Source of the DNA: SAR324 cluster bacterium
GTDB lineage: Bacteria; SAR324; XYD2-FULL-50-16
Assembly: GCA_028282885.1 (NCBI GenBank)
Contig: JANQGX010000012.1
Location: 340,261 to 404,260 of the forward strand
Reading direction: 5' to 3'
DNA: 64,000 bases
Both the position numbers and the translations under genes were made by a program. Positions within the stretch are counted from its first letter, which is position 1. Every line of letters begins with the position of its first letter. Below are positions 9,290-17,647 of the stretch, one piece after another. The notes beneath the pieces were generated by a model, which was given only the letters and a program-made list of their open reading frames with translations, ran no database searches and had not been told where the DNA came from.

Positions 9290-10459
9290 CTAATTCAAAA
9301 CGTCCTCAATACGACTTAATGCCTCCATTAGGTCTTCCCGGGACTTAACGCAAGTAACGCGGATATATCCTTCACCATTTTCTCCAAAAGACGCTCCCGG
9401 CACCACGGTTACTTTTGCCTCATCCAGCAATTTGTCTGTCATCTGCTGAGACGTCATACCCGTCTCGGAAATATCGACCCAACCATAGAATCCACCCTCG
9501 GGCTTCTTACATTTCAATCCAGGAATCTTGTTCAGCCCGTCGATGAACATAGTAATACGCCAGTCCCATTTTTCCCAGAGTTTGATCACTTCCGGGAGAG
9601 GCGGATTCTCAAAGGCAGCGGCGGCACCGGTCTGTGTAAATGATCCGGCGCATGTCAGAAGGTGCTGCTGCAGCTTCACCATTTCTTTCAGAATTCTCTC
9701 AGGGGCAAAGGCAAAACCGATTCGCCAACCCCCCATGGAAAATGTTTTGGTCAGCCCCATCGCACTGATGGTTCGCTCTTTCATACCTGGCAGACCGGCC
9801 AGGCAGGTGTGTTGATGCCCATCCCAGGTGACATGCTCATAAACCTCATCCGTTATCACGAACAGGTCATTTTCAATGGCAACCCGGGCGATCATCTCCA
9901 AATCCTCCGGAGAATGCACCGTTCCGGTTGGATTATGCGGAGAGTTAAACAGAATCGCCCTGGTCTTCTCCGAAATGGCTCCCAGCAACTGCTCCTGTGT
10001 CCAGCGAAAGTTGTTCTCGGGTTTCAGGGGCACCGGCACTCCTTTTCCTCCAGCCACCGTGATCAACGGATAGTAGCTGACAAAACAAGGATCTTCGATA
10101 ATCACTTCATCACCCGGATTGATGGTCGCCAACAAGGCCAATGTTAATCCTTGCTTGACTCCCATGGTGGCGATGATTTCCGAATCCGGATCGGCCGTGA
10201 TCCCGTTATCCCGGCTCAACTTGATGGCACATGCTTTTCGAAACTCCACCTTGCCTCGCGCCATGGTCTGATGGGTATCCCCACTCCTTATGGCGTTGGT
10301 GGCTGCTTGACAGATGTATTCAGGCGTGTGCTCCGAGGCGCGACCCGCGGACAGGTCTATGACCTTGTGCCCCTGCAACTTTAACCTGGCGGCTTTGTCA
10401 GCGATGCCGACCGTGGAGGAAGGCATGATCTGATGGACTCTTTTAGATAATTCGCTCAA
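9290..10459 (-). CDS. class I/II PLP aminotransferase, aspartate-aminotransferase-like
   Basis: 389-residue fold-type I aminotransferase. Visible landmarks: GVKQGLTLAL (PLP phosphate loop region), NSPHNPTGTVHS, DEVYEHVTWDG (Asp to pyridine N, Tyr to O3'), PLP Lys in LTKTFSMGGWRIGF, and the substrate-carboxylate Arg in GYIRVTCV. First gene of the minus-strand TTT operon; the binding-protein gene follows after 47 bp. Together with the threonine-synthase-like enzyme it points to import and metabolism of an amino or 2-oxo acid. Amino-acid specificity is not known. Confidence 0.9.
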   Translation of the reverse strand: MSELSKRVHQIMPSSTVGIADKAARLKLQGHKVIDLSAGRASEHTPEYICQAATNAIRSGDTHQTMARGKVEFRKACAIKLSRDNGITADPDSEIIATMGVKQGLTLALLATINPGDEVIIEDPCFVSYYPLITVAGGKGVPVPLKPENNFRWTQEQLLGAISEKTRAILFNSPHNPTGTVHSPEDLEMIARVAIENDLFVITDEVYEHVTWDGHQHTCLAGLPGMKERTISAMGLTKTFSMGGWRIGFAFAPERILKEMVKLQQHLLTCAGSFTQTGAAAAFENPPLPEVIKLWEKWDWRITMFIDGLNKIPGLKCKKPEGGFYGWVDISETGMTSQQMTDKLLDEAKVTVVPGASFGENGEGYIRVTCVKSREDLMEALSRIEDVLN

Positions 10460-10534
10460 TTGTTTTCTCCTTCTTGATTTGAAGATTCTTGGTTGTCTGG
10501 ATTTTTTAAATCGCCGCTGGTTTCTGTGCTCGAA

Positions 10535-10552
10535 GCGCTATGTCCTTGCCAA
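10535..10552 (-). promoter_or_regulatory. possible sigma54 (-24/-12) promoter of TTT operon 1
   Basis: On the minus strand TTGGCAAGGACATAGC has GG and GC separated by exactly 10 bases and matches TGGCACG-N4-TTGC at most positions (-12 element is TAGC). It would start transcription near 10525, 65 bp before the aminotransferase ATG. Weaker than the two sigma54 promoters near the hmc genes; chance match possible. Confidence 0.3.
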
Positions 10553-10616
10553 TATAGTCCGAAACTATCTCCAAACCCTCGGAAGGACATTTTCAGCCTA
10601 TATCCATGGAGAATCC

Positions 10617-10648
10617 CGGTTAATATCCCCACAAAAACGGGGTAACCG
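10617..10648. other. hairpin in the upstream region of TTT operon 1
   Basis: CGGTTA (10617-10622) and CCCC (10627-10630) pair with GGGG (10639-10642) and TAACCG (10643-10648). Short nested stem beside the operator-like palindrome; function unknown. Confidence 0.25.
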
Positions 10649-10662
10649 ATAAATGGTGATTA

Positions 10663-10677
10663 ATTTGTAATACAAAT
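10663..10677. promoter_or_regulatory. candidate FCD-GntR operator
   Basis: ATTTGTAATACAAAT is a perfect 6-3-6 palindrome and fits the TNGTNNNACNA pattern known for FadR/FCD-type GntR regulators. It lies about 200 bp upstream of the aminotransferase gene that opens TTT operon 1, which ends with an FCD regulator gene. The link to that regulator is inference. Confidence 0.45.
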
Positions 10678-10679
10678 AA

Positions 10680-11250
10680 TATAAAAATGTCAACTGTAAA
10701 AGGTCGATTTATTTTTTCTTGCTGAAAACTCACTTGGTTTTTTGGGATTCTGAATTTGTTTATGTTATTACCCTGCGCTTCCCGGTTGTTTGATAAATAA
10801 TGATTTAAAATAAAAATCAATGCGATATGAGTAACATCTGATTTATTATTCCTTGAGGCCGATATGGATGCTAAGCGAAATAGATTTTAAAAAAGTGTTT
10901 AAAAGTTGTCATACATATATTATTAGAAATTTTTGAACTCAGATATATTATTGCGGAAAAGCAGGCCAAAGGGAGATGAGATAGTGCTGCGTCTCCACTG
11001 TTAATGAAAAGGGCAATTCAAATGTCGCTTAAAGAGTGTTGCGACATCGTCAAAAGAATGTCCTCTTCCGGACTTATTTGTGGTTCCGGACTGTTATCAT
11101 TCAACCGGTGTGCTTTGTTTTATGCCTTCTGTTTTCTGTCAAAACCTCCGTCACTATCATCTATTCAAAGATTAATGTGATTGTAACCAGCTAATAATAA
11201 AAGACTAATTTTGAAATGTGCAGGGAAAATCGATTATCAATGGAAAATGA
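10680..11250. other. divergent intergenic region between TTT operons 1 and 2
   Basis: About 570 bp of AT-rich DNA with no convincing gene. A 58-codon frame at 11004-11180 (MKRAIQMSLKECCDIVK...) has no ribosome binding site and is not called. Promoter material for both operons is expected at the two ends and is listed separately. Confidence 0.3.
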
Positions 11251-11252
11251 AC

Positions 11253-11281
11253 TTGACAGAATTCTGTTTGGAAATTAGAAA
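11253..11281 (+). promoter_or_regulatory. sigma70-like promoter of TTT operon 2
   Basis: A perfect -35 TTGACA at 11253-11258 is followed after 17 bp by TAGAAA at 11276-11281 (4 of 6 to TATAAT). Transcription would start near 11288, exactly where the GTATAC repeats begin, about 195 bp before the binding-protein gene. Confidence 0.5.
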
Positions 11282-11286
11282 TTGTG

Positions 11287-11318
11287 GTATACCAGTATAC
11301 GAGTATACTAGTATGTCG
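11287..11318 (+). repeat. four 8-bp tandem repeats GTATACNA, probable operator
   Basis: GTATACCA, GTATACGA, GTATACTA and GTATGTCG follow one another with an exact 8-bp period at 11287, 11295, 11303 and 11311. The first copy forms the palindrome TGGTATACCA (11285-11294), resembling operators of FCD-type GntR repressors such as ExuR/UxuR. It overlaps the predicted +1 region of the promoter at 11253-11281, the usual place for repression. The operon's own FCD regulator (16976) is the natural candidate ligand. Confidence 0.55.
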
Positions 11319-11481
11319 ATTCTTATGTTCAATCTCGATTTGATATAAGCGAACATAAGATAATCTGTTCCTCATTCCAGAAGCCAACTCAGTATTGTCC
11401 GGTCACTGGGATTTCGTATCTTATTTACCTTTGCTGACAATGAAACGTGACAAAGGGCAATCTTAAATAAGGAGAAAAAGC

Positions 11482-12480
11482 ATGCCTATTCGATTAATCT
11501 TGAAGAATCTGTTCCTGTTTTTTGCAACTATAACTGTTATAGCAGTAACATACGGAAGTTCCGGTCTTTTATATGCAGCGGGGTACCCGAGCAAAAACAT
11601 CATGATTTCAGTTCACTCAAAACCCGGTGGTGGAACCGACACAATGGCAAGAGTGATTGCAAAACATGCCGAGCGAATTTCCGGAACTCATTTCATTGTG
11701 GAGAACAATCCCGGGGCCGGTGGTCAAATGGGATATACCAAACTGGCTACTGCAAAACCGGACGGATACTTCGTTGGTGCCATTACAACGCTCAGTATTA
11801 CGACACACGAGCTTACCAGAAAAGGGGTGGTTTACTCTTTAAAAAACAGTTTTAGGCCAATTGGACGGGTTGTTCTCGATCCTTCCGTCGTTGTAGTGAG
11901 AACTGATAGTCCGTATAAAACCCTGGATGATCTGATAAAAGCGGCCAAGAAGAATCCCGGAAAAATCACCTGGGGCGGCACCTTCCTCTTCGGCACTCAT
12001 CATGTACATTACATAATGTTTATGCGAGCAACCGGTGCAAAACTTCAATATATCCCTTTTGATGGAAGCGCGGATTCACGCGCAGCGCTACTTGGGGGTC
12101 ACATAGACGTTGGTTCTGCCGGGGCTTCGACATATGCTCAGTTGGTTAAGGAAGGCAAGCTGCGTATTCTCGCTGTAGGAGGAGGTAACAGGTATCCCGA
12201 GCTCCCGGATGCGAAGACATACAAGGAACTCGGATTTGATATTCAGATCGGTTCCAATCGCGGGTTTGCGGTTCCTGCCGGTACTCCCGAGAAACGGGCT
12301 CAATGGCTGGATGATCTGATTGGAAAAGTCATTCAAGACCCTGAATTTATTAAAGATGCAGAAAGAGTGGGTATCGCGAATACGTTATCATATCTTCCGG
12401 GAAAGGAGTTTGCTTCCTATCTTTATCAATTGCAGGATTTGATGAAGGAAATTCTTCCCAAGGACAAGCTGGTTCAATAG
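11482..12480 (+). CDS. TTT transporter periplasmic binding protein, TctC/BUG family
   Basis: 332 residues with a long Sec signal (hydrophobic to about residue 33, probable cleavage after YAA). Conserved TctC loops are HSKPGGGTDTMARVIAKHA and VENNPGAGGQMGYTKLATAKPDGY; the C-terminal FAVPAGTPEKRAQW is also family-typical. First gene of the second TTT operon; AAGGAG lies 8-9 bases before the ATG. It is clearly divergent from the binding proteins at 8274 and 39025, so a different substrate is likely. Confidence 0.93.
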   Translation: MPIRLILKNLFLFFATITVIAVTYGSSGLLYAAGYPSKNIMISVHSKPGGGTDTMARVIAKHAERISGTHFIVENNPGAGGQMGYTKLATAKPDGYFVGAITTLSITTHELTRKGVVYSLKNSFRPIGRVVLDPSVVVVRTDSPYKTLDDLIKAAKKNPGKITWGGTFLFGTHHVHYIMFMRATGAKLQYIPFDGSADSRAALLGGHIDVGSAGASTYAQLVKEGKLRILAVGGGNRYPELPDAKTYKELGFDIQIGSNRGFAVPAGTPEKRAQWLDDLIGKVIQDPEFIKDAERVGIANTLSYLPGKEFASYLYQLQDLMKEILPKDKLVQ

Positions 12481-12559
12481 CCGAGCTGAAATCAGCGGTC
12501 ATACGTTTCGATGCAACGGGTTAGCTTTTTAATTCAGAAAACTAGCACAGAGAGAAAAA

Positions 12560-13018
12560 ATGCAAAAAATATTCAGCTATTCCAATACAATGATTTTGCT
12601 TCTTTTAGTACTTTGCGCTGCCGTGTTTTATCTGACAGGCGAAATGTCTTCGGGCGCCGAGTTATTCCCCAGAATCACAGCTTTCGGCCTTGCTTTTTTT
12701 GGGATCGTGGAGCTGATTCTTTCCTTATCGAGAAAGGATTCAATGGAAAAACCGATCAAAAAAGAAAACAATCAACACTTGGTCCGTAAAAGCGTCCTTT
12801 ACATGCTGGTGTTTTTCCTGCTGGTTATCTTTTTTTTCCTGTGCTTCCCACTCATCGGGTTTGAAGTATCGGCAATCGGCTTCATGCTTATTGCCATGGT
12901 TTTACTTGGAGGCCGCAAGACGCTTCGGCTGTGGCCTGTAGCCATATTGATTCCACTCCTGCTTGTTTTGGTATTTAGAGGTGGCTTGGATGTCAGGCTA
13001 CCTACCCTATTCTTTTAA
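12560..13018 (+). CDS. TTT transporter small membrane subunit, TctB family
   Basis: 152 residues, four hydrophobic segments, with the TctB-like N-terminal pattern GEMSSGAELFPRITAFGLAFFGIVELILS. Sits between tctC (79-bp gap) and tctA (110-bp gap) of the same transporter. Function follows from TTT architecture: small membrane partner of TctA. Confidence 0.87.
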   Translation: MQKIFSYSNTMILLLLVLCAAVFYLTGEMSSGAELFPRITAFGLAFFGIVELILSLSRKDSMEKPIKKENNQHLVRKSVLYMLVFFLLVIFFFLCFPLIGFEVSAIGFMLIAMVLLGGRKTLRLWPVAILIPLLLVLVFRGGLDVRLPTLFF

Positions 13019-13128
13019 ATTATGAAATCAGCGTCAGGTAATCTTGCAGTGAAAGTTATAAACGGCTTTTTCATTCCTTTATTGCTGCCTACCTGAATAT
13101 CACTATGAACTGTTGAAAAAGGTATGAA

Positions 13129-14649
13129 ATGGAACTCTTCGGCGCAGTCTTAAACCTCCTGAAACCATTGACTTTTCTTGCCATGTCTGTCGGAGTCGGA
13201 TGGGGCATCATCTGCGGTGCCCTCCCGGGCTTGGGTGCGACGATTGGTATCGCACTACTCATCCCTTTCACCTTCGGGATGAGTCCTTTAGTAGCTCTTC
13301 CCATGCTGGCGGGTGTTTATGCGGGTGCCATTTATGGTGGTGGTATTACGGCAGTCTTACTGGGAGTACCGGGAACATCTGCCGATGCTGCAACCGTTTA
13401 CGATGGCTATCCTCTTGCACAAAAAGGCCTCGCAAACAAAGGTCTGACAACCTCAGTATCGGCATCTGCCTTTGGAGGGATGTTCAGTGCTCTTATATTG
13501 CTCTTTCTTGCTCCACCACTGGCTAAAGCATCGCTTGCCTTCGGCCCCCCTGAGTATTTCCTGGTTGCCATATTCGGATTGACGATTATTGCAGCCTTAT
13601 CAACATCTTCAATTATCAAAGGAATCATGGCCGGGTTTTTGGGTCTGTTATTGGGCACAATAGGGATTGATCCCATTGTAGGCGATATGCGCTTCACATT
13701 TGGAGCGGTATATCTTTATGATGGGTTTCCCCTGGTCCCCCTGATTTTGGGTCTGTTTGCCTTTCCTCGTTGTATGGTGCTGATTGAGGATCTTGTTCGT
13801 AAAGGGAGTTCCCAGATCAGTCTGAACCTTGATGATGGCGGCGGGCCCAAGCTGACCTGGCGGGAGACCTGGCAGATGAAAAGAACATACTTCCGCTCCG
13901 CTTTTCTTGGTACATTGATTGGTATACTGCCCGGAGCAGGGGCGAACATCGCTTGTTTTGTCGGTTATGCATCTGCCAAAAGAGCTTCCAAAAAGCCTGA
14001 ACTGTTTGGCACAGGCATACCCGAAGGGGTTGCTGCATCCGAAGCAGCGAACAATGGAACGTGTAACGGTTCGCTGGTACCACTGTTAACCCTGTCCATT
14101 CCCGGAAGCCCTACCGCAGCAGTGATACTCGGCGCTCTGATGATTCATGGACTGGTTCCCGGGGCCGATCTTTTCACAAAGCACGCGGAAGTCACCTATA
14201 CTTTTATCGTGAGCGCTTTCTTTTGTAACATCATCATGCTTGTGATGGGATGGTACGGGAGCAAATGGTTTGGCAAAATCGTACAGGTTCCCACTTACAT
14301 ACTGGCTCCGGCCATGCTGCTGGTCAGCCTGGTTGGCGCTTTCACTGTTCGTCAGTACACGTTCGATATCGGCGTTACCATCGGTATTGGAACGGCTGCG
14401 TACTTCCTTTCTCGGGCCGGATTCCCAATGGCTTCGATATTACTCGGAGCGATCCTGGGACCTATGGCTGAGGCAGGTTTTCGCCGTGCGATGCTTATTG
14501 GTCAGAATGATTTGACCATCTTTCTCACTCGTCCACTGTCGTTAGCGTTGGTTATCCTGACATTAGCCTCCGTATTTGCCGGGTGGCGTATGCAAAAAAA
14601 GTCAAAACCAATGAAAGATGCGCTGTCCGGTAAAAAGGAAACTCAGTAA
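13129..14649 (+). CDS. TTT transporter large membrane subunit, TctA family
   Basis: 506-residue polytopic protein. Both TctA half-motifs are present: GALPGLGATIGIALLIPFTFG with YGGGITAVLLGVPGTSADA, and GILPGAGANIACFVGYASAKR with PLLTLSIPGSPTAAVILGALMIHGLVPGADLF. It supplies the translocation pathway for the ligand of the binding protein at 11482. The C-terminus is charged and cytoplasmic (MQKKSKPMKDALSGKKETQ). Confidence 0.95.
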   Translation: MELFGAVLNLLKPLTFLAMSVGVGWGIICGALPGLGATIGIALLIPFTFGMSPLVALPMLAGVYAGAIYGGGITAVLLGVPGTSADAATVYDGYPLAQKGLANKGLTTSVSASAFGGMFSALILLFLAPPLAKASLAFGPPEYFLVAIFGLTIIAALSTSSIIKGIMAGFLGLLLGTIGIDPIVGDMRFTFGAVYLYDGFPLVPLILGLFAFPRCMVLIEDLVRKGSSQISLNLDDGGGPKLTWRETWQMKRTYFRSAFLGTLIGILPGAGANIACFVGYASAKRASKKPELFGTGIPEGVAASEAANNGTCNGSLVPLLTLSIPGSPTAAVILGALMIHGLVPGADLFTKHAEVTYTFIVSAFFCNIIMLVMGWYGSKWFGKIVQVPTYILAPAMLLVSLVGAFTVRQYTFDIGVTIGIGTAAYFLSRAGFPMASILLGAILGPMAEAGFRRAMLIGQNDLTIFLTRPLSLALVILTLASVFAGWRMQKKSKPMKDALSGKKETQ

Positions 14650-14784
14650 AGCATTCTGACGGAAACCATCTTTACCCGAACAGATTCAGATAATTTGAGT
14701 TTAGTAGGCAATCGCCTTCGCCATGTCCCGGTATAGAACAGATACGCACAGGTACCAAAGGCCGATTGTCTCTCTCCTCCGCGA

Positions 14785-14828
14785 AACCGCACCTTGCCTT
14801 ATGGTCTCCACTGCGTCGAGGTGCGGTT
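14785..14828. other. hairpin between tctA and the AtuA-like gene
   Basis: AACCGCACCT (14785-14794) and AGGTGCGGTT (14819-14828) form a perfect 10-bp stem around a 24-base loop. There is no T-run after it. The 261-bp gap suggests a processing site or an extra promoter for the downstream pair rather than a simple operon junction. Confidence 0.4.
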
Positions 14829-14910
14829 ACGTGGAGTCAAGATTTCAGCAAAACTGAGTGTAAACATTTAAATATACTATAAAACTAATAGATAATTTGG
14901 AGTTTGAAGT

Positions 14911-16278
14911 ATGGAAACCATAAAAGTAATGGCAGCCTCCGGCCAGTTAGGATCCGGTTTTAGTGAAGAGTCATTCAACAGGGGAATGAGCTGGGAGCCT
15001 GATATGATCGGATGTGACTCGGGATCAACCGATAGTGGCCCGTTTTATTTGGGATCGGGAAAGAACCATTTTCCACATGATGCTATCAAACGCGATTTAA
15101 GGTTGATACTGCTTGGCGCCAGGCGCAATCGAATACCTGCAGTCATCGGTTCTGCCGGAACGGGGGGGTCGAACGAACATTTGGAGATAGTGGTAAAGAT
15201 ACTTCAAGAAATCTCAACGGAGGAGAATCTTCATTTTCGCCTGGGCATCATTAAATCCGATATTGACAAAGAGTACTTAAAGGAAATGTTAGACACCGGG
15301 AAGACGGCACCATTGCCTAACGCCCCGTCCATTGATCACAATACTATAGATGATTGTTCCCACATTGTGGGTCTGGCCGGGGTTGAGCCCTATATCGAAT
15401 GTCTGGATAATGGCTGTGATGTCATAATCGGAGGCAGATCCAGTGATACCTCGATTTACGCTTCCCTGCCTTTGAAGAAGGGATTTCCCCCGGCCATTGT
15501 TTGGCATGCTGCCAAGATTTTGGAGTGTGGCGCAGCCTGTGTTGCACAACGTCAGTATCCGGATTGCATGTTTGCAACAATTGATCAACATGGATTCAGC
15601 CTGGAACCGCCAAATATGGATTATATTTGCACTCCTGTTTCCGTTGCATCTCATATGCTGTACGAAAACGCGTCCGCGTTTAAGCTGATCGAGCCTTCCG
15701 GTGTCCTGGATACGGAGCAGGCAACATACAAGGCGATTAATTCGCGTTCCGTCAGGGTTGAAGGCAGCAGGTTCGTTCCCGCCAATCAATACTCTATCAA
15801 GCTGGAAGGCGCCAGGTTTGCAGGACATTTAAGTACCATTCTCGGTGGCGTAAGAGACCCGGTCATCATCGGTCAACTGGACTCCTGGCTTGAAGGTATG
15901 GAACAGAAGGTTCGGCAACGTTTTGTTACTATTTACGGTGATGATATTCAGGACAAGTACAGACTACTATTCAGAGTTTACGGGAAAAACGCCGTCATGG
16001 GAGAGTTGGAGCCGGACCAAACGACCGCAAATGAAGTCGGAGTTGTTGTGGAAATCGTGGCCGACTCGGAAGAGATGGTTCGGACCCTCGCTTCGGTCGC
16101 AGCCCATATTTGTGTTCATTATCCCGTACCTGAATGGTCAGGCTTGATTACCGGTCTCGCTTATCCATATTCCCCTGCAGCCTCATATAAAGGCCCCCTG
16201 TACGAGTTCACCCTGAATCATGTTGTCTATCCGGAAAGCTATCAGGATATTTTCAAGACAGAGTATCACAACATCTAA
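14911..16278 (+). CDS. AtuA-like acyclase/carboxylate-utilisation protein (DUF1446)
   Basis: 455 residues matching the DUF1446 family (AtuA of the acyclic terpene utilisation cluster): MAASGQLGSGFSEESF start, GCDSGSTDSGPFYLG, GSAGTGGSNEHLEI, and IIGGRSSDTSIYASLPL. The biochemical activity of this family is not established; members often accompany acyl-CoA or organic-acid catabolism and are frequently joined or adjacent to DUF4387, as here. No signal peptide or membrane segment. Linked to TTT operon 2, so it probably acts on the imported acid or a derivative. Confidence 0.82.
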   Translation: METIKVMAASGQLGSGFSEESFNRGMSWEPDMIGCDSGSTDSGPFYLGSGKNHFPHDAIKRDLRLILLGARRNRIPAVIGSAGTGGSNEHLEIVVKILQEISTEENLHFRLGIIKSDIDKEYLKEMLDTGKTAPLPNAPSIDHNTIDDCSHIVGLAGVEPYIECLDNGCDVIIGGRSSDTSIYASLPLKKGFPPAIVWHAAKILECGAACVAQRQYPDCMFATIDQHGFSLEPPNMDYICTPVSVASHMLYENASAFKLIEPSGVLDTEQATYKAINSRSVRVEGSRFVPANQYSIKLEGARFAGHLSTILGGVRDPVIIGQLDSWLEGMEQKVRQRFVTIYGDDIQDKYRLLFRVYGKNAVMGELEPDQTTANEVGVVVEIVADSEEMVRTLASVAAHICVHYPVPEWSGLITGLAYPYSPAASYKGPLYEFTLNHVVYPESYQDIFKTEYHNI

Positions 16279-16294
16279 TCAAAAGGTCAGCGAT

Positions 16295-16606
16295 ATGCCA
16301 GTTAAACTTTCAGACGTCGCAAAGCTTATTCGAAGCAAAAATGCAGGTCCGTTTATTCTGACAATGGATATCATGTTTGAAAACGAAGAGAAGTATGCGT
16401 TGGTAAAAAACTCAAATACCATTACGGCATCGTCCATATCCAGGATTTATAACATGGAGATCGACAGAATCGACATTGAGTTTTTTGACGCTGCAAATTC
16501 AATCAAAATCTCTATTCCCAGGCCACATACGTCAGGTAGTTTTGAGGACTCAGACGTTTTCGGAGGTCAGCAATATGGTCCGTTGGTAGACATAGTGGTC
16601 AGCTAA
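16295..16606 (+). CDS. DUF4387 protein, partner of the DUF1446 protein
   Basis: 103 residues (MPVKLSDVAKLIRSKNAGPF...) matching the DUF4387 family, which occurs either as a separate small subunit or fused to the C-terminus of DUF1446 proteins. The ATG at 16295 lies 17 bp after the upstream stop and has AAAGGTCAG before it; a longer upstream frame starting at 16220 overlaps the previous gene and is not needed. Conserved family segments seen: KNAGPFILTMDIMF, ENEEKYALVKNS and DSDVFGGQQYGPL. Function unknown, probably one complex with its neighbour. Confidence 0.85.
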   Translation: MPVKLSDVAKLIRSKNAGPFILTMDIMFENEEKYALVKNSNTITASSISRIYNMEIDRIDIEFFDAANSIKISIPRPHTSGSFEDSDVFGGQQYGPLVDIVVS

Positions 16607-16975
16607 ATCAGCACTGGACTTTGCTATACTATCCGGTTCAGGATCCACTGATCTAATTATTGACCAAGTCTGTTTTCTGACATTACGACGCTGTTCGATA
16701 CTGCGTCTATTTTAGTGGAACATTTTAAAAATCATGCTTAGGGTTCAAAGCAACCTAAGCTGATCAACTGATGCTGCTAACTACATGTTCACCGGATGTT
16801 ATTTGACACTTCAAAGGCAATGAATATATAATTTTTCTGCCCTATAAACAGTACATCACTGCCCATTCTTATATGTCATCCCGTTCAGCAAATCGGTCGA
16901 TAATCAATTCAAACAATGGGATTCTCAATAATGAATTTGTAATGGTGAATTCAATCAACAACTCCAGGTGATCTT
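16607..16975. other. 369-bp intergenic region before a GntR gene
   Basis: Contains an inverted repeat GCTTAGG (16736-16742) / CCTAAGC (16754-16760) with an 11-base loop but no T-run. No gene is seen. Probably carries the separate promoter of the regulator at 16976. Confidence 0.3.
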
Positions 16976-17647
16976 GTGACTGATATTTTTACGATAAATA
17001 CGGATAACGATGGCATCCCCCTCATTGATAAGGTGCTGAATGCGCTTGAGAAGGCTATCATTCGCGGTGACATCAGACCGGGTGAACGGCTTAGCGAAGC
17101 AAGCCTGGCCAAAAAAATGGGCATCAGTCGGGTGCCGGTGAGAGAAGCACTGATAAGGCTTGAAGAAGCCGAGATTGTTAAAAAAACCTACCAGGGAAGA
17201 GAATTAGTCCAAAGAACAAGTAAGGATCTGGAGGATCTTTATGAAATAAAAATCCTGCTCGAAGTACACGGGGCTACAAAAGGTTGTCTGAATTCCAGGC
17301 AACAGATTATTGATCGTTTTGATGATTTGGTGTTGAAAATGGATAATCTGTTTCAGGAAGGTAATGTTTTAAAGATACAACAAGTCAATCAGCAATTTCA
17401 CAACCTGCTTGTAAAATCTGCAAATAACGAAAAACTATACAATATCTATCTGAATACCGCCAAACAGATTCGCTGGACGACTCGCTTGTCGGTAAGCGAT
17501 TCCGAGATTTTACCCCTGGCAATAAAAGAACATAGCGAGATCCTTCAAGCTTTTAAGGATTCGGACTGCAGCAAATTAGCCAGCCTGATCAAGACCCACG
17601 GAGAAAGATTTCAAAAAAGTATCTCATCTGTAAATCAAAGTGTTTGA
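16976..17647 (+). CDS. GntR-family regulator, FCD subgroup
   Basis: 223 residues. N-terminal winged helix (about 12-80) with GDIRPGERLSEASLAKKMGISRVPVREALIRLEE; the FCD domain follows with metal-site candidates in QQFHNLL, EHSEIL and THGERF. Start is GTG at 16976, with AGGTGA eight bases before it. It closes TTT operon 2 and is the best candidate to bind the GTATACNA array in front of that operon. Ligand unknown, presumably the imported acid or its breakdown product. Confidence 0.88.
   Translation: MTDIFTINTDNDGIPLIDKVLNALEKAIIRGDIRPGERLSEASLAKKMGISRVPVREALIRLEEAEIVKKTYQGRELVQRTSKDLEDLYEIKILLEVHGATKGCLNSRQQIIDRFDDLVLKMDNLFQEGNVLKIQQVNQQFHNLLVKSANNEKLYNIYLNTAKQIRWTTRLSVSDSEILPLAIKEHSEILQAFKDSDCSKLASLIKTHGERFQKSISSVNQSV

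Noticed and set aside
11004..11180. 58-codon plus-strand frame MKRAIQMSLKECCDIVK...
   Set aside because: No ribosome binding site, no recognisable family, and placed inside a promoter region; could be chance.
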